Shown: positions 27,173 through 35,882, numbered from the stretch's first letter. The stretch: DNA of 64,000 bases from Mycobacterium paragordonae (GCF_003614435.1 NZ_CP025546.1:5890001-5954000), one strand, 5' to 3'. Notes: a model not told the origin generated them from the sequence alone. Made by a program: numbers and translations.

Positions 27173-28125
27173 CGGAGCTCCGCAGCCAACTCTGCGATCA
27201 TCTCCCGCGTCCGGCGTTTGGACGCGACGAGTTCGTCGCGGTTGTCGCCGATCGGCAGGAGCCGCACCGACAGGTCCGTCACGCCGGCATCGGCGAAACG
27301 ACGCATCCGGGCCAGAATCTGTTCCGGGTCGCCGGCCGCACACAGATCACCGACATCCCGGGCGTCGCCGCGTTCCAGCAGGCGCTGGTAGTTGGGCGAC
27401 ACCTCCGCCTCGCCCAGGATGCGGTTGGCCCGTTCCTTGGCCGCGTCGATTTCCGAAGGCGCACAAAGACACACCGGTATTCCCGCAACGATCCGCGGTG
27501 CCGGACGACCGGCATCGGCGGCGGCTTTGGTGATCTTCGGTGCGATGTGATCGCCGATCGCACGCTCGTCGGCCATCCACAGCACGGTGCCATCGGCCAG
27601 CTCGCCCGCGATCTGCAGCATCACCGGCCCCAGCGCGGCGACCAGCACCGGCATCGGGGGATCAGCCGCGAGAACTGTCGGATTGTGCACCACGAACGAA
27701 TCATTCTCGACGTCAACGGGTCCCGGCCCGGCGATCGCGGCGTTGAGCACCTGCAGGTAGTCGCGGGTGTACGCCGCCGGCTTCTCGTACGGTAGGCCGA
27801 GCATGTCGCGGATGATCCAGTGGTGCGACGGGCCGACGCCCAGCGCCAGCCGGCCGCCCGCCACCGCGTGCGTCGAGAGCGACTGGCGGGCAAGGGCAAT
27901 GGGATGCTGGGCCTGTAAAGGCACGACTGCGGTGCCCAACTCGATACGCGAACTGTGCGCGGCCATCAGCGACACCATGGTGAGGCAGTCGAAGTCGTCG
28001 GGCACCTGCGGCATCCACGCGGTATCCAGCCCCGCGGATTCGGCCCATTCGATATCGGCGATCAGCTTGGCCACCTTGCGGGCCATGTCGCCGCGCTCGG
28101 CACCGATCATCACTCCGACGCGCAC
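27169..28125 (-). CDS. LLM class F420/flavin-dependent oxidoreductase
   Basis: A 318-residue luciferase-like protein with MRVGVMIGAERGDM at the N terminus, WMPQVPDDFDCL, GTAVVPLQAQHP and LALGVGPSHHW. This pattern is close to mycobacterial F420-dependent LLM enzymes. The substrate is unknown. It overlaps the B12-binding subunit gene by 16 bp and the CoA-transferase start by 4 bp, so it is an integral part of the mutase operon. Confidence 0.85.
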   Translation of the reverse strand: MRVGVMIGAERGDMARKVAKLIADIEWAESAGLDTAWMPQVPDDFDCLTMVSLMAAHSSRIELGTAVVPLQAQHPIALARQSLSTHAVAGGRLALGVGPSHHWIIRDMLGLPYEKPAAYTRDYLQVLNAAIAGPGPVDVENDSFVVHNPTVLAADPPMPVLVAALGPVMLQIAGELADGTVLWMADERAIGDHIAPKITKAAADAGRPAPRIVAGIPVCLCAPSEIDAAKERANRILGEAEVSPNYQRLLERGDARDVGDLCAAGDPEQILARMRRFADAGVTDLSVRLLPIGDNRDELVASKRRTREMIAELAAELR

Positions 28126-28535
28126 GATTCCTCCCGTGCAGGTTCGGCTGTCCCGGTGAGCGCGCGGATCTCGCGCACCAGAACGTCCAGCGCCGTTCCG
28201 GTGGGAAATACCGCGGCCGCGCCGGCGGACAGCAGCTTGGGCACGTCAGCGTGCGGGATGGTGCCGCCGACCACCACGGCGATGTCCGCGGCATCGGCCG
28301 CGCGCAGGGCCTCGATGGTGCGTGCGGTGAGGGTCAGGTGCGCGCCGGACAGGATGCTCAAGCCCACCACGGCGACGTCTTCCTGCACGGCAATGGAGGC
28401 GATGTCTTCGATGCGCTGGCGGATACCGGTGTAGATGACCTCGAAACCCGCGTCGCGCAAGGTGCGGGCGACGATCTTGGCGCCGCGGTCGTGTCCGTCC
28501 AGACCGGGCTTGGCAACCAGAATCCGTGCCGCCAT
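28110..28535 (-). CDS. acyl-CoA mutase small subunit, cobalamin-binding
   Basis: A 141-residue B12-binding domain of the methylmalonyl-CoA mutase C-terminal type. It shows the base-off/His-on motif DGHDRG (D13, H15, G18), VVGLSILSGAH and VGGTIPHAD. It is a separate small subunit, as in archaeal-type two-subunit mutases and 2-hydroxyisobutyryl-CoA mutase. It starts directly after the stop of the large subunit gene, so the two are co-translated. Confidence 0.92.
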   Translation of the reverse strand: MAARILVAKPGLDGHDRGAKIVARTLRDAGFEVIYTGIRQRIEDIASIAVQEDVAVVGLSILSGAHLTLTARTIEALRAADAADIAVVVGGTIPHADVPKLLSAGAAAVFPTGTALDVLVREIRALTGTAEPAREESCASE

Positions 28536-30113
28536 CTAGAACACCACCGGCTGCTGAAATTCGCCCCAGACCGCCTTCAGGGCGGAGACCATCTCGCCCA
28601 CCGTGCAGTATGCGTTGGCGCAGTCGATCAGTTTGTGCATCAGGTTGTCGGTTCCCTCGGCACCGCGGGACAGCGCGGCAAGAGCGGATTCGACCGCCGC
28701 ACTGTCTCTTTCGGCCTTCACCTTGGAGAGCCGCTTCAACTGGAGATCGCGCCCTTCGGCATCGAGTTCGTAGGTGACGACGTCGGGCTCGGGCTCTTGC
28801 GACACGAACCGGTTGACCCCGACCACCGGACGCGCGCCCGACTCGATGTCCTGGTGGATCTTGTAGGCCTCGTCGGCGATCAGGCCCTGCAGGTAACCGT
28901 CTTCGATCGCGCTGACCATGCCGCCGTGCTGCTCAAGGTCGGCCATGATCTCGATGATGCGGGCCTCGGTGGCGTCGGTGAGCGCCTCGACGAAGTAGGA
29001 GCCACCCAGCGGGTCGGCGACCTGGGCGACGCCGGTTTCATAGGCGAGGATCTGCTGGGTGCGCAGCGCCAGGGTGGTCGACTCCTCCGACGGCAGCGCG
29101 AAAGGCTCATCCCAGGCGGCGGTGAACATCGACTGGACCCCGCCGAGAACCGCCGCCATCGCCTCGTAGGCGACACGCACCACGTTGTTCTGTGCCTGCG
29201 GCCCATACAGCGATGCTCCGCCGCAGACGCAGCCGAAGCGGAACATCGACGCCTTGTCCTTGCTGGAACCGTAACGCTCCCGCACAATCGTGGCCCAACG
29301 TCGCCGTCCCGCACGGTATTTGGCGACCTCTTCGAAAAAGTCGCCGTGCGTGTAGAAGAAAAACGAGATCTGGGGCGCGAATTCGTCGATGCTCATGCGC
29401 CCGCGTTCCACCACCGTGTCGCAGTAGGTGACACCGTCGGCCAGGGTGAACGCCATCTCCTGCACCGCCGTCGCGCCGGCGTCCCGAAAGTGCGCCCCCG
29501 CCACCGAGATCGCGTTGAACCTCGGCACCTCCGCCGCGCAGAACTCAATGGTGTCGGCGATCAGACGCAGCGACGGCTCGGGCGGCCAGATCCAGGTCCC
29601 GCGCGAGGCGTACTCCTTGAGGATGTCGTTCTGAATGGTCCCGGTGAGCTTGGCCCGTGGTATCCCTTTCCGCTCTGCCGCGGCGACATAGAAGGCCAGC
29701 AGGATGGCCGCCGTGCCGTTGATGGTCATGCTGGTGCTGAGTTTGTCCAGCGGGATGCCGTCGAACAGGATCTCGAAATCGGCCAGTGTGTCGACCGCGA
29801 CGCCGACCCGGCCGACCTCCTCCCCGAAGTCGGGATCGTCGGAGTCGTACCCGCACTGGGTGGGCAAATCGAGCGCCACCGACAACCCGGTACCCCCCTG
29901 GTCCAGCAGGTAGCGGTAGCGGCGGTTGGACTCCTCGGCCGTGCCGAACCCCGAGTACTGCCGGAAGGTCCACAACTTGCCGCGGTAGCCGGACGCGAAG
30001 TTGCCCCGGGTGAAGGGGTACTCCCCCGGCGGCGGCGGGTCGGCGCGCCGATCTGCCGGGCCGTACACCGGCGCGAGCGGGATGCCCGATGGGGTCTGGG
30101 CTGCGTTATCCAT
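28536..30113 (-). CDS. acyl-CoA mutase large subunit (methylmalonyl-CoA mutase-like)
   Basis: A 525-residue B12-dependent mutase catalytic subunit with YPFTRG, RQYSGFGTAEESN, GYDSDDP, GTIQNDILKEY, PPEPSLR and DPLGGSY. The residues aligned with methylmalonyl-CoA mutase Tyr89 and Arg207 are kept (Tyr53, Arg183), and so is the catalytic histidine (His208). The residue before that histidine is Ala207 instead of the usual Tyr (GAH in place of GYH), which could widen the pocket. With a separate B12 subunit, CoA-transferase and LLM enzyme in the operon, it may act on a substrate other than methylmalonyl-CoA (inference). The start MDNAAQ is chosen because no family similarity lies upstream. Confidence 0.9.
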   Translation of the reverse strand: MDNAAQTPSGIPLAPVYGPADRRADPPPPGEYPFTRGNFASGYRGKLWTFRQYSGFGTAEESNRRYRYLLDQGGTGLSVALDLPTQCGYDSDDPDFGEEVGRVGVAVDTLADFEILFDGIPLDKLSTSMTINGTAAILLAFYVAAAERKGIPRAKLTGTIQNDILKEYASRGTWIWPPEPSLRLIADTIEFCAAEVPRFNAISVAGAHFRDAGATAVQEMAFTLADGVTYCDTVVERGRMSIDEFAPQISFFFYTHGDFFEEVAKYRAGRRRWATIVRERYGSSKDKASMFRFGCVCGGASLYGPQAQNNVVRVAYEAMAAVLGGVQSMFTAAWDEPFALPSEESTTLALRTQQILAYETGVAQVADPLGGSYFVEALTDATEARIIEIMADLEQHGGMVSAIEDGYLQGLIADEAYKIHQDIESGARPVVGVNRFVSQEPEPDVVTYELDAEGRDLQLKRLSKVKAERDSAAVESALAALSRGAEGTDNLMHKLIDCANAYCTVGEMVSALKAVWGEFQQPVVF

Positions 30114-30515
30114 CAGTGCATAACGTACTTGCAAAAAAAGAGAATGCCAATACCATAGTCTGAGCTGGCCAAATGCCGCCGTCGCCCGCTCTACCGGAGC
30201 TGCACGAGGCTCGCTGGTGTGGTTTTCCGGCGCCAAGGCGGTCCGCGGGCGACCGGTGTGAACATGACCACACCGGCCGGGTTCGGACGCCCTACCCCGC
30301 GGGTGCCCGAGACCAGTTACTAAGTGCGTAAACACGACCGTCGCGCCTGGTGCCCACCCGCTACGGCCCCTTCTTGCGCGCGCTGCGGCGGGTCGCAGGG
30401 TCATTTAAGCTCAGCACGCGCCTGAAGAAGAGGGGCCCGGACGGCGGAACAAACCGACCACGCCGGAACAAACTGCGCCCGCCACAGGTTCGTAATCGGC
30501 GGTACCGCCCCTTCT
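30114..30515. other. intergenic gap, divergent promoter region
   Basis: This gap lies between the mutase operon and the cutinase gene. It holds no supported gene. Just upstream of the mutase start is an A-rich stretch with a GAGAA half-site (30140-30144), but no complete copy of the palindrome found at 24530 and 16833. Confidence 0.5.
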
Positions 30516-30580
30516 CCCGACGAACAATCCCGACGAACAAGCCCGACGAACAAGCCCGACGAACAAGCCCGACGAAAAGA
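30516..30580. repeat. five tandem 13-bp repeats before cutinase gene
   Basis: Five head-to-tail units of CCCGACGAACAAG occur, the first ending in T and the last degenerate. They end 7 bp before the TTG start at 30588 and so lie in the likely leader of the cutinase mRNA. The 13-bp period would shift frame if translated, so they are read as untranslated. Confidence 0.85.
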
Positions 30581-30587
30581 GCCGACC

Positions 30588-31304
30588 TTGAGCCGCAGCA
30601 GATTGCCCGTCCCCTCGTTGCCTCGGATGGCGCTGTGGCTGGCCGCGGTAGTCATGTCCGTGGTGGGCCTGACCGGATCGCTGGGCACCGCGCCACGAGC
30701 GGCCGCCGATCCCGTCTGTCCCGACGTCGACGTCGTGTTCGCGCGCGGCACCTTCGAAGCTCCCGGAGTCGGCGCCACGGGTCAGGCGTTCGTCGATGCC
30801 CTGAACGCGCGCCTGGGCGGCAAGACCGTGGGCGTCGACCCGGTCAACTACCCGGCCTCCCTCGACTTCGGCCGGGCGGTCGACGGCGTCGCCGATGCCA
30901 GCAGCAAGGTCGAGGCCACCGCGGCCAACTGCCCGAACACGAAAATCGTCCTGGGTGGCTACTCCCAGGGCGCGGCCGTCGCCGCCTACACCACCACCGA
31001 TTCAGTTCCCGACGGCGTTGCCCTGCCCGACGGGATAGGGCCCATGCCGCCAGGCGTGGCTGCCAAGGTCGCCGCCGTGGTGCTCTTCGCGCCCCCGTCC
31101 GACGGGTTCCTGCACCTGGTCGACCGCAGCGCGCCGCCCATCAACATCGGTGCGTTGTACGCCGGCAAGACCCTGCAACTGTGCGCCGACGGTGATCCGG
31201 TGTGCGCGCCCGGCGGGCGCGACCGCGCCGCGCACAGCTCCTACCGGGACAACGGGATGGCCAATCAGGCCGCGGACTTCACCCGCAGCAAGCTGTCGCG
31301 GTAA
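30588..31304 (+). CDS. cutinase family protein (secreted esterase)
   Basis: A 238-residue cutinase-like serine esterase. A signal peptide (MALWLAAVVMSVVGLTGSLG with cleavage near ARAAA) is followed by paired cysteines, the nucleophile elbow GYSQGAAV, an Asp in CADGDPVCAPG and a His in RAAHSSYRDNG. Mycobacterial culture-filtrate cutinases hydrolyse lipid esters outside the cell. The start is TTG at 30588 or an internal ATG at 30630; both keep the signal peptide. The 3' end meets the convergent methyltransferase gene with a 2-nt gap. Confidence 0.9.
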   Translation: MSRSRLPVPSLPRMALWLAAVVMSVVGLTGSLGTAPRAAADPVCPDVDVVFARGTFEAPGVGATGQAFVDALNARLGGKTVGVDPVNYPASLDFGRAVDGVADASSKVEATAANCPNTKIVLGGYSQGAAVAAYTTTDSVPDGVALPDGIGPMPPGVAAKVAAVVLFAPPSDGFLHLVDRSAPPINIGALYAGKTLQLCADGDPVCAPGGRDRAAHSSYRDNGMANQAADFTRSKLSR

Positions 31305-31306
31305 AA

Positions 31307-32122
31307 CTACGCGCGGCAGAGGATCTCGCCATGCGGGATCCCCAGCCACCCGTCCGGCGTCGCCGCCCACTCTCGCCAGGCCTCCGAAATGGCCTGTAGC
31401 TCATCGCTATTCGCCAGGCCGGTGTGCACCAACTGGCGTGCCAGGTCCGATTGCAGGATCCGATCGGCCCACATCCCACCCCACCAGTCCCGGGTTTCCG
31501 GCGTCGCGTAGCACCACATGCCGGCGGTCGGTGTGATGTCGCCGAAGCCGGCCTGCCGGGCCCAGGACAACAGCCGCCGGCCCGCGTCGGGTTCACCGCC
31601 GTTCTCACGCGCCGCCATCTCATACAACTCGAGCCAACGGTCCAGCAGCGGAATGCGGGGAAACCAGACGAACCCGGCGTAGTCGGCATCTCGAACCGCG
31701 ACCACGCCGCCCGGCAGGCAGACCCGTCGCATCTCGCGCAGCGCCTGCACCGGATCGGCCACGTGCTGCAGCACTTGATGCGCGTGGACGACATCGAAGC
31801 TGTCATCGGGGAAGTCCAGCGCATGCACGTCGGAGGTGACGAACGAGACGTTGGTTGCGTTGCGCCGCTGCGCCTCCTCGCGTGCGAGGTTCAGCGCGCC
31901 GTCGGTGGGCTCGACGGCCGTCACCGATCCGTCAGGTGCCACGCGGGTGGCCAGGTCCATCGTGACCGTGCCTGGGCCGCAACCGATATCGAGCAGCGAC
32001 AGCCCAGGCTTGAGGTGCGGCAGCAGGTATGCCGCGGAGTCCTCAGCGGTCCGGCGGCGATGACTGCGCAGCACCGACTCGTGGTGTCCGTGCGTGTAGA
32101 CGGCTCGAGGTTGCTCGCTCAT
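31307..32122 (-). CDS. class I SAM-dependent methyltransferase
   Basis: A 271-residue methyltransferase of the UbiE/Methyltransf_11 type with LLDIGCGPGTVTMDL (motif I), AVEPTDGAL, FPDDSFDVVHAHQVLQHV and VCLPGGVVAVRD. The substrate is not known. The start MSEQPRA removes 15 residues that overlap the inverted repeat at 32144. It lies beside the LpqR-like gene, as Rv0839 does beside lpqR in M. tuberculosis (recalled). Confidence 0.88.
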   Translation of the reverse strand: MSEQPRAVYTHGHHESVLRSHRRRTAEDSAAYLLPHLKPGLSLLDIGCGPGTVTMDLATRVAPDGSVTAVEPTDGALNLAREEAQRRNATNVSFVTSDVHALDFPDDSFDVVHAHQVLQHVADPVQALREMRRVCLPGGVVAVRDADYAGFVWFPRIPLLDRWLELYEMAARENGGEPDAGRRLLSWARQAGFGDITPTAGMWCYATPETRDWWGGMWADRILQSDLARQLVHTGLANSDELQAISEAWREWAATPDGWLGIPHGEILCRA

Positions 32123-32143
32123 GGCGGCTCCTGACATGTTGGC

Positions 32144-32203
32144 GCGAGCAGACGCGAAATCGCACAAAAGCTCCGCTTGCGGTGCGATTTCGCGTCTGCT
32201 CGC
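32144..32203. repeat. 22-bp perfect inverted repeat (hairpin)
   Basis: The arms 32144-32165 and 32182-32203 are perfect reverse complements (the left arm begins GCGAGCAGACGCGAAATCGC). They are separated by 16 bases that contain a further small AAGC/GCTT hairpin. It lies 22 bp upstream of the methyltransferase start and 84 bp beyond the stop of the lpqR-like gene. It could terminate lpqR transcription or be a dispersed palindromic element. No T-tract follows. Confidence 0.85.
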
Positions 32204-32286
32204 GGTAGGTGCCTCGCGTAGGCGGTTCGGCCCAGTCTAGCGCCGCGGATCATATTTTGAGATATTTAACTCACTATGTGAGACAC

Positions 32287-33057
32287 TCAATCGAGCGGGA
32301 CATTGAGGATCGGGCGTTGCACACCGGCGCCGGGACCATCGAAATGCCACCACTCGCCCGAATAGACGGTCAGTCCCCCGTAGTTCATCGCGTCCCGCAG
32401 CAGCTTGCGGTTGGCCTGCGCTTCGACGCTGACGTCCTGGGTGGCGAAAGCAGTTGCCCGCGAGGTGAAGTCGTCGAAGTCGGTGCCCATGTCGGCCAGG
32501 CAGATTCCGCTGACGAGCTGTTGCGCCGGGCATTGCGGCCGCCCGCCGGCGTAGGTGACATCAACCGAACGCCCCGCTTCGTGGCTGGTTGCGTACGGAC
32601 CGGGCCGTGCCACCCAGGCCGGGTTCGGAACGACCTGAAACATCTTGACCTGAACGTCATGTGGCCGGTAGCAATCCCAGAACACCAGCACGTGACCCTG
32701 CGCACGCAGCGCGCTCGCCGCCGCCGTCAACCCGGGCGCCATGGATTGGTGCACCAGGCAGCGCGCATCGGCGGGATACAACTGCGTCTTGGTGAAGTTG
32801 TTCGTCGTCGCATATCGCAGGTTGACCAGCGCGTCCGGAACCACGACCCGGACGTCGACGAACTCAGCGGCATGCGCCTCCTGACTCAGCGGCGGCACGC
32901 CCGGACCGGACGGGGCGGTGGTACCGACGGGCCGGACGGGCAGCGCCGTGACCGGCCGGGAGGCTGCCGGGCCGCCCGGCGGTGCCGGCAGCGCAAGCTG
33001 GCCGGCAGCAGACGCCGCGATCAGGGCAGCCATCAGCAGGGGCTTCAAAGCACGCAC
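32287..33057 (-). CDS. lpqR: D-alanyl-D-alanine dipeptidase, VanX/LpqR-like
   Basis: A 256-residue secreted peptidase M15D. The N terminus is a signal/anchor (LLMAALIAASAAGQLAL). It has VNLRYATTNNFT, CYRPHDVQVKMF, the zinc-binding SHEAGRSVD and the terminal EWWHFDG with the catalytic Glu and third zinc ligand. The family cleaves D-Ala-D-Ala from peptidoglycan precursors. LpqR in M. tuberculosis is a lipoprotein; no convincing lipobox is seen here, so anchoring is uncertain. The start is GTG. Confidence 0.88.
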   Translation of the reverse strand: MRALKPLLMAALIAASAAGQLALPAPPGGPAASRPVTALPVRPVGTTAPSGPGVPPLSQEAHAAEFVDVRVVVPDALVNLRYATTNNFTKTQLYPADARCLVHQSMAPGLTAAASALRAQGHVLVFWDCYRPHDVQVKMFQVVPNPAWVARPGPYATSHEAGRSVDVTYAGGRPQCPAQQLVSGICLADMGTDFDDFTSRATAFATQDVSVEAQANRKLLRDAMNYGGLTVYSGEWWHFDGPGAGVQRPILNVPLD

Positions 33058-33135
33058 CCCGATATTGTCCCGGCCCCGGGAGCGCGCCGGTCAGCGCCAC
33101 GCGCACAGTCACGTGTGCCGTTGAATTTCCTCTTG

Positions 33136-33155
33136 CGTTGAGACTAATTTCAACG
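33136..33155. promoter_or_regulatory. inverted repeat CGTTGA-N8-TCAACG upstream of CocE hydrolase
   Basis: A perfect 6-bp inverted repeat with an 8-bp spacer sits 12 bp before the ATG at 33168, where it would overlap a promoter. A third, imperfect half-site (CCGTTGAATTT) is found a few bases upstream. It is possibly a repressor site; no adjacent regulator is known. Confidence 0.4.
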
Positions 33156-33167
33156 TAGCGTGAAACT

Positions 33168-34880
33168 ATGACGAACGCGCTCAATGGCCCCCAGACCACC
33201 GGCCGCACATACCACAACCTCAGCGAGCCGCAGCACCGCCGCCGCAGGGAGAACAACGTGCCGGTCGCCATGCGGGACGGCGTCACGCTGCTGGCCGACG
33301 TCCACCGGCCCGATGCGCAGGGCCGCTTCCCCGCGTTGCTGGCGGCGTCGCCCTATCCGCGTCAGATGCAAGACTTCGGCGCCCCGGCGGGTTTCATCGA
33401 AGCCGGCGTCACCGACTTCTGGGTGCCGCGCGGCTACGCGCACGTGATCGCCAACGTTCGCGGTACCTGCGGCTCGGGCGGAACCTTCGGCTTCTTCGAT
33501 GCCCAGGAGCGGCGGGACATGTACGACCTCGTCGAGTGGGTCGCCGCCCAGCCGTGGTGCGACGGAAACGTCGGCATGATCGGCATCAGCTACTTCGCGA
33601 TGTCCCAGCTCGAAGCTGCCGTCGAGCGACCGCCGCACCTCGAGGCGATCTTCCCGGTCGCGGTGACGGCGGACCTCTACGAGGCCGCGAGCCACCACGG
33701 CCTGTTCAGCTCGTCCTTCGTCACGCCGTTCCTGGCGATGACCGGATTGACCTCCGAGCGCAGCGACAAGCTGTGGCGCAGTCTGCCGGTGGGTCTGGCC
33801 CGGCGGGTGCTGCACACGCCGCGGCTGCACAAGAAGTTCGCCACCATGAACGGCGAGTCCGCGGTCACCATGTTGCGTCAACTGATCAAACTGCCGCACA
33901 ACCCGCACCCGTGGGACGAGCTGTGGCTCGACGCGGCGGTCAACCACCCCACACATGATGAGTGGTGGGATCAGCGAAACCTGTTGCCGTTGCTCAAAGA
34001 GATCGACATCCCGGTGTATCTGGGGTGCGACTGGGAAAACGTGCCGCTCCATCTGCCGTCGACGTTCGCCGCGTGGAAAGGCTTGTCGGACAACGCCTGC
34101 GTGCGGATGGGCATGCTGGACAAGTTCGGCCTGACCTGGCCGTGGGAGAGCATGCACACCGAAGCGCTGGCCTGGTACGACCATTGGCTGAAGGGCCGGG
34201 ACACCGGCATCCTCGAGGGCCCGCCGGTGCGTTACTTCCTGCCCGAGGCCGGCGAGTGGCGCACCGCCGAATCCTGGCCGCCACCCGAAGCCGCGCCCCG
34301 GGAGTTCGCGCTGCGCGCCGACGGGGTCCTCAGCGCGGACGAGGGCGAGCCGGGCTCGCGTGACTACCTGGCCCTGGGCGCCGGACTGGGTCGCGCCAAG
34401 CCCAGCGCGATCGACCCGCCCGCGCTGCTGACCTGGACCACCGCCCCACTCACCGAGGACCTGGACCTGGCCGGTGAGTTCGAGCTGCGCCTGGTCGCAT
34501 CGGCCACCGCAATCGACACCGCCTGGATGGTGACCCTGCAGGACGTGGCGCCCGACGGTGAGATCGCCGACGTGACTGCCGGGTGGCTACGCGCGAGCCT
34601 GCGGGAGATCGACGAGGCGGCCAGCCGTCCCGGCGCTCCGGTGTTGCCGTGCCGAAACCCACAGGCGGTGCCGATCGGCCAGGACGTGGAGTATCGAATC
34701 CCGTTGGTGCCCAACGCTCGACGGTTCCAGTCAGGCCACCGCATCCGGCTAGTGCTCACCAGCGACGACCAGGACCCGTCGACCCCGGCGATCATGGACT
34801 TCCGTCATGCGAGCGTCGGCACCAGCAGCCGCAACACCGTCCGCTCGTCGTCGCGGTTGCTGGTGCCGGTCATCGGTTAA
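33168..34880 (+). CDS. CocE/NonD family hydrolase
   Basis: A 570-residue X-Pro dipeptidyl-peptidase/cocaine esterase-like protein. The N-terminal alpha/beta hydrolase domain carries MRDGVTLLADVHRP, VRGTCGSGG and the nucleophile motif GISYFAM, followed by TWPWESMHTEALAWYDHWLKG (split: EALAWYDHWLKG). The C-terminal jelly-roll domain includes FELRLVASATAID. Such enzymes hydrolyse esters or amides. The acid of the triad is not obvious by eye. The substrate is unknown and the gene stands alone. Confidence 0.88.
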   Translation: MTNALNGPQTTGRTYHNLSEPQHRRRRENNVPVAMRDGVTLLADVHRPDAQGRFPALLAASPYPRQMQDFGAPAGFIEAGVTDFWVPRGYAHVIANVRGTCGSGGTFGFFDAQERRDMYDLVEWVAAQPWCDGNVGMIGISYFAMSQLEAAVERPPHLEAIFPVAVTADLYEAASHHGLFSSSFVTPFLAMTGLTSERSDKLWRSLPVGLARRVLHTPRLHKKFATMNGESAVTMLRQLIKLPHNPHPWDELWLDAAVNHPTHDEWWDQRNLLPLLKEIDIPVYLGCDWENVPLHLPSTFAAWKGLSDNACVRMGMLDKFGLTWPWESMHTEALAWYDHWLKGRDTGILEGPPVRYFLPEAGEWRTAESWPPPEAAPREFALRADGVLSADEGEPGSRDYLALGAGLGRAKPSAIDPPALLTWTTAPLTEDLDLAGEFELRLVASATAIDTAWMVTLQDVAPDGEIADVTAGWLRASLREIDEAASRPGAPVLPCRNPQAVPIGQDVEYRIPLVPNARRFQSGHRIRLVLTSDDQDPSTPAIMDFRHASVGTSSRNTVRSSSRLLVPVIG

Positions 34881-34886
34881 CTAGCT

Positions 34887-34996
34887 AGTCGCGATCGTAA
34901 GAGCGGCGTAGCCGGTCGCAACGGGTCGCGACCATCAGGCCAGTCGCGATCGTAAGAGCGGCGTAGCCGGTCGCAACGGGTCGCGACCATCAGGCC
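34887..34996. repeat. two tandem 55-bp direct repeats between convergent genes
   Basis: Two exact 55-bp copies (34887-34941 and 34942-34996) lie head to tail between the CocE hydrolase stop and the stop codon of the minus-strand lipoprotein gene, which the second copy touches. Each has internal dyads (GTCGCGA...TCGCGAC and GGTCGCGACC), so each could form a terminator-like hairpin for one or both genes. Confidence 0.9.
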
Positions 34997-35640
34997 TAAT
35001 CGATGCGCTCGGTAGCCGTCTGCAGGATGGTCCGGGCGATCTGGTCGGCCGGTTCGAGTCCCAACACCCCCACCGACATCAACACCGCGGACTTCTCGCG
35101 GTACACGTGACTCCACGCGCGGGCATTGATCCGGACGGTGGCCGAATCCGGCCGGTCGATGGTGAAGTCATAGCGCGGGTCGCCCAGCGCGGCACACGCC
35201 TGCAACGACGTATCGAGTTGGTGCAGCACGCCGCGGGCAGTGCTCGAGTCGGGGTAGACGGCGACAGCCTGACTGACGGTCTGGATCATGGCAGGCCCGC
35301 CAGGCTTCAGGTCGTCGGTGATGCCGTGGTAGCCCGCACTGCGAAACTCCGACCAACCGCTGCCGAAGGTGACGTCGCTGATGCCGGCGGCACGACACGG
35401 CCCCGGCGCGTTGATGTCACCGGCTGGCGGCTGCCGTAGATCCGCGTGCGAATGCGCGGTGAGTTCCTCGTAGTTGGCGATACGACGCACTTCTTCGATG
35501 CTGACGATCAGCGCATCGGCGCGAGAGACGGCCGGGGTGCTGGGGTGAGCCGAGGTGCCGTCATGCGAACACGCCGCCACCGCCAGCAGCACGCAACCGG
35601 CAACCAGACCCCGTATCGGCCCCTTCATCGATGACGTCAT
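34996..35640 (-). CDS. sensor-domain lipoprotein (PknH C-terminal-like)
   Basis: A 214-residue predicted lipoprotein. It has the start MTSSMKGPIRG, a hydrophobic stretch and a lipobox-like LLAVAAC with Cys as the first mature residue. The exported part resembles the extracellular sensor domain of PknH-like kinases (WSHVYREKSAVLMSVGVLG near the C terminus, two cysteines). No kinase domain is attached. It probably binds an extracellular ligand; the partner is unknown. An upstream open extension is not supported. Confidence 0.8.
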   Translation of the reverse strand: MTSSMKGPIRGLVAGCVLLAVAACSHDGTSAHPSTPAVSRADALIVSIEEVRRIANYEELTAHSHADLRQPPAGDINAPGPCRAAGISDVTFGSGWSEFRSAGYHGITDDLKPGGPAMIQTVSQAVAVYPDSSTARGVLHQLDTSLQACAALGDPRYDFTIDRPDSATVRINARAWSHVYREKSAVLMSVGVLGLEPADQIARTILQTATERID

Positions 35641-35882
35641 GACAAGCCGTTCTCTGCGGACTACATCCGCGGTCGGCGACGCATTGGCTGCGACGATTCC
35701 CCGGGCGAGCGCACCCGCCCCTGTCCCCTTTTCTTCATTGCCCGCTGACCATCCTACGTATGAGGTGCCCGCCAGCAGGCGCATCATCTGCGTCTCGCCA
35801 TCGCCGAACTCGCGCCGACGCCTGCTGCCGGAGTAAGTTTTGGACAGATTCTGAAGACCTTTGACCGGGATGTGGAGCCGTG

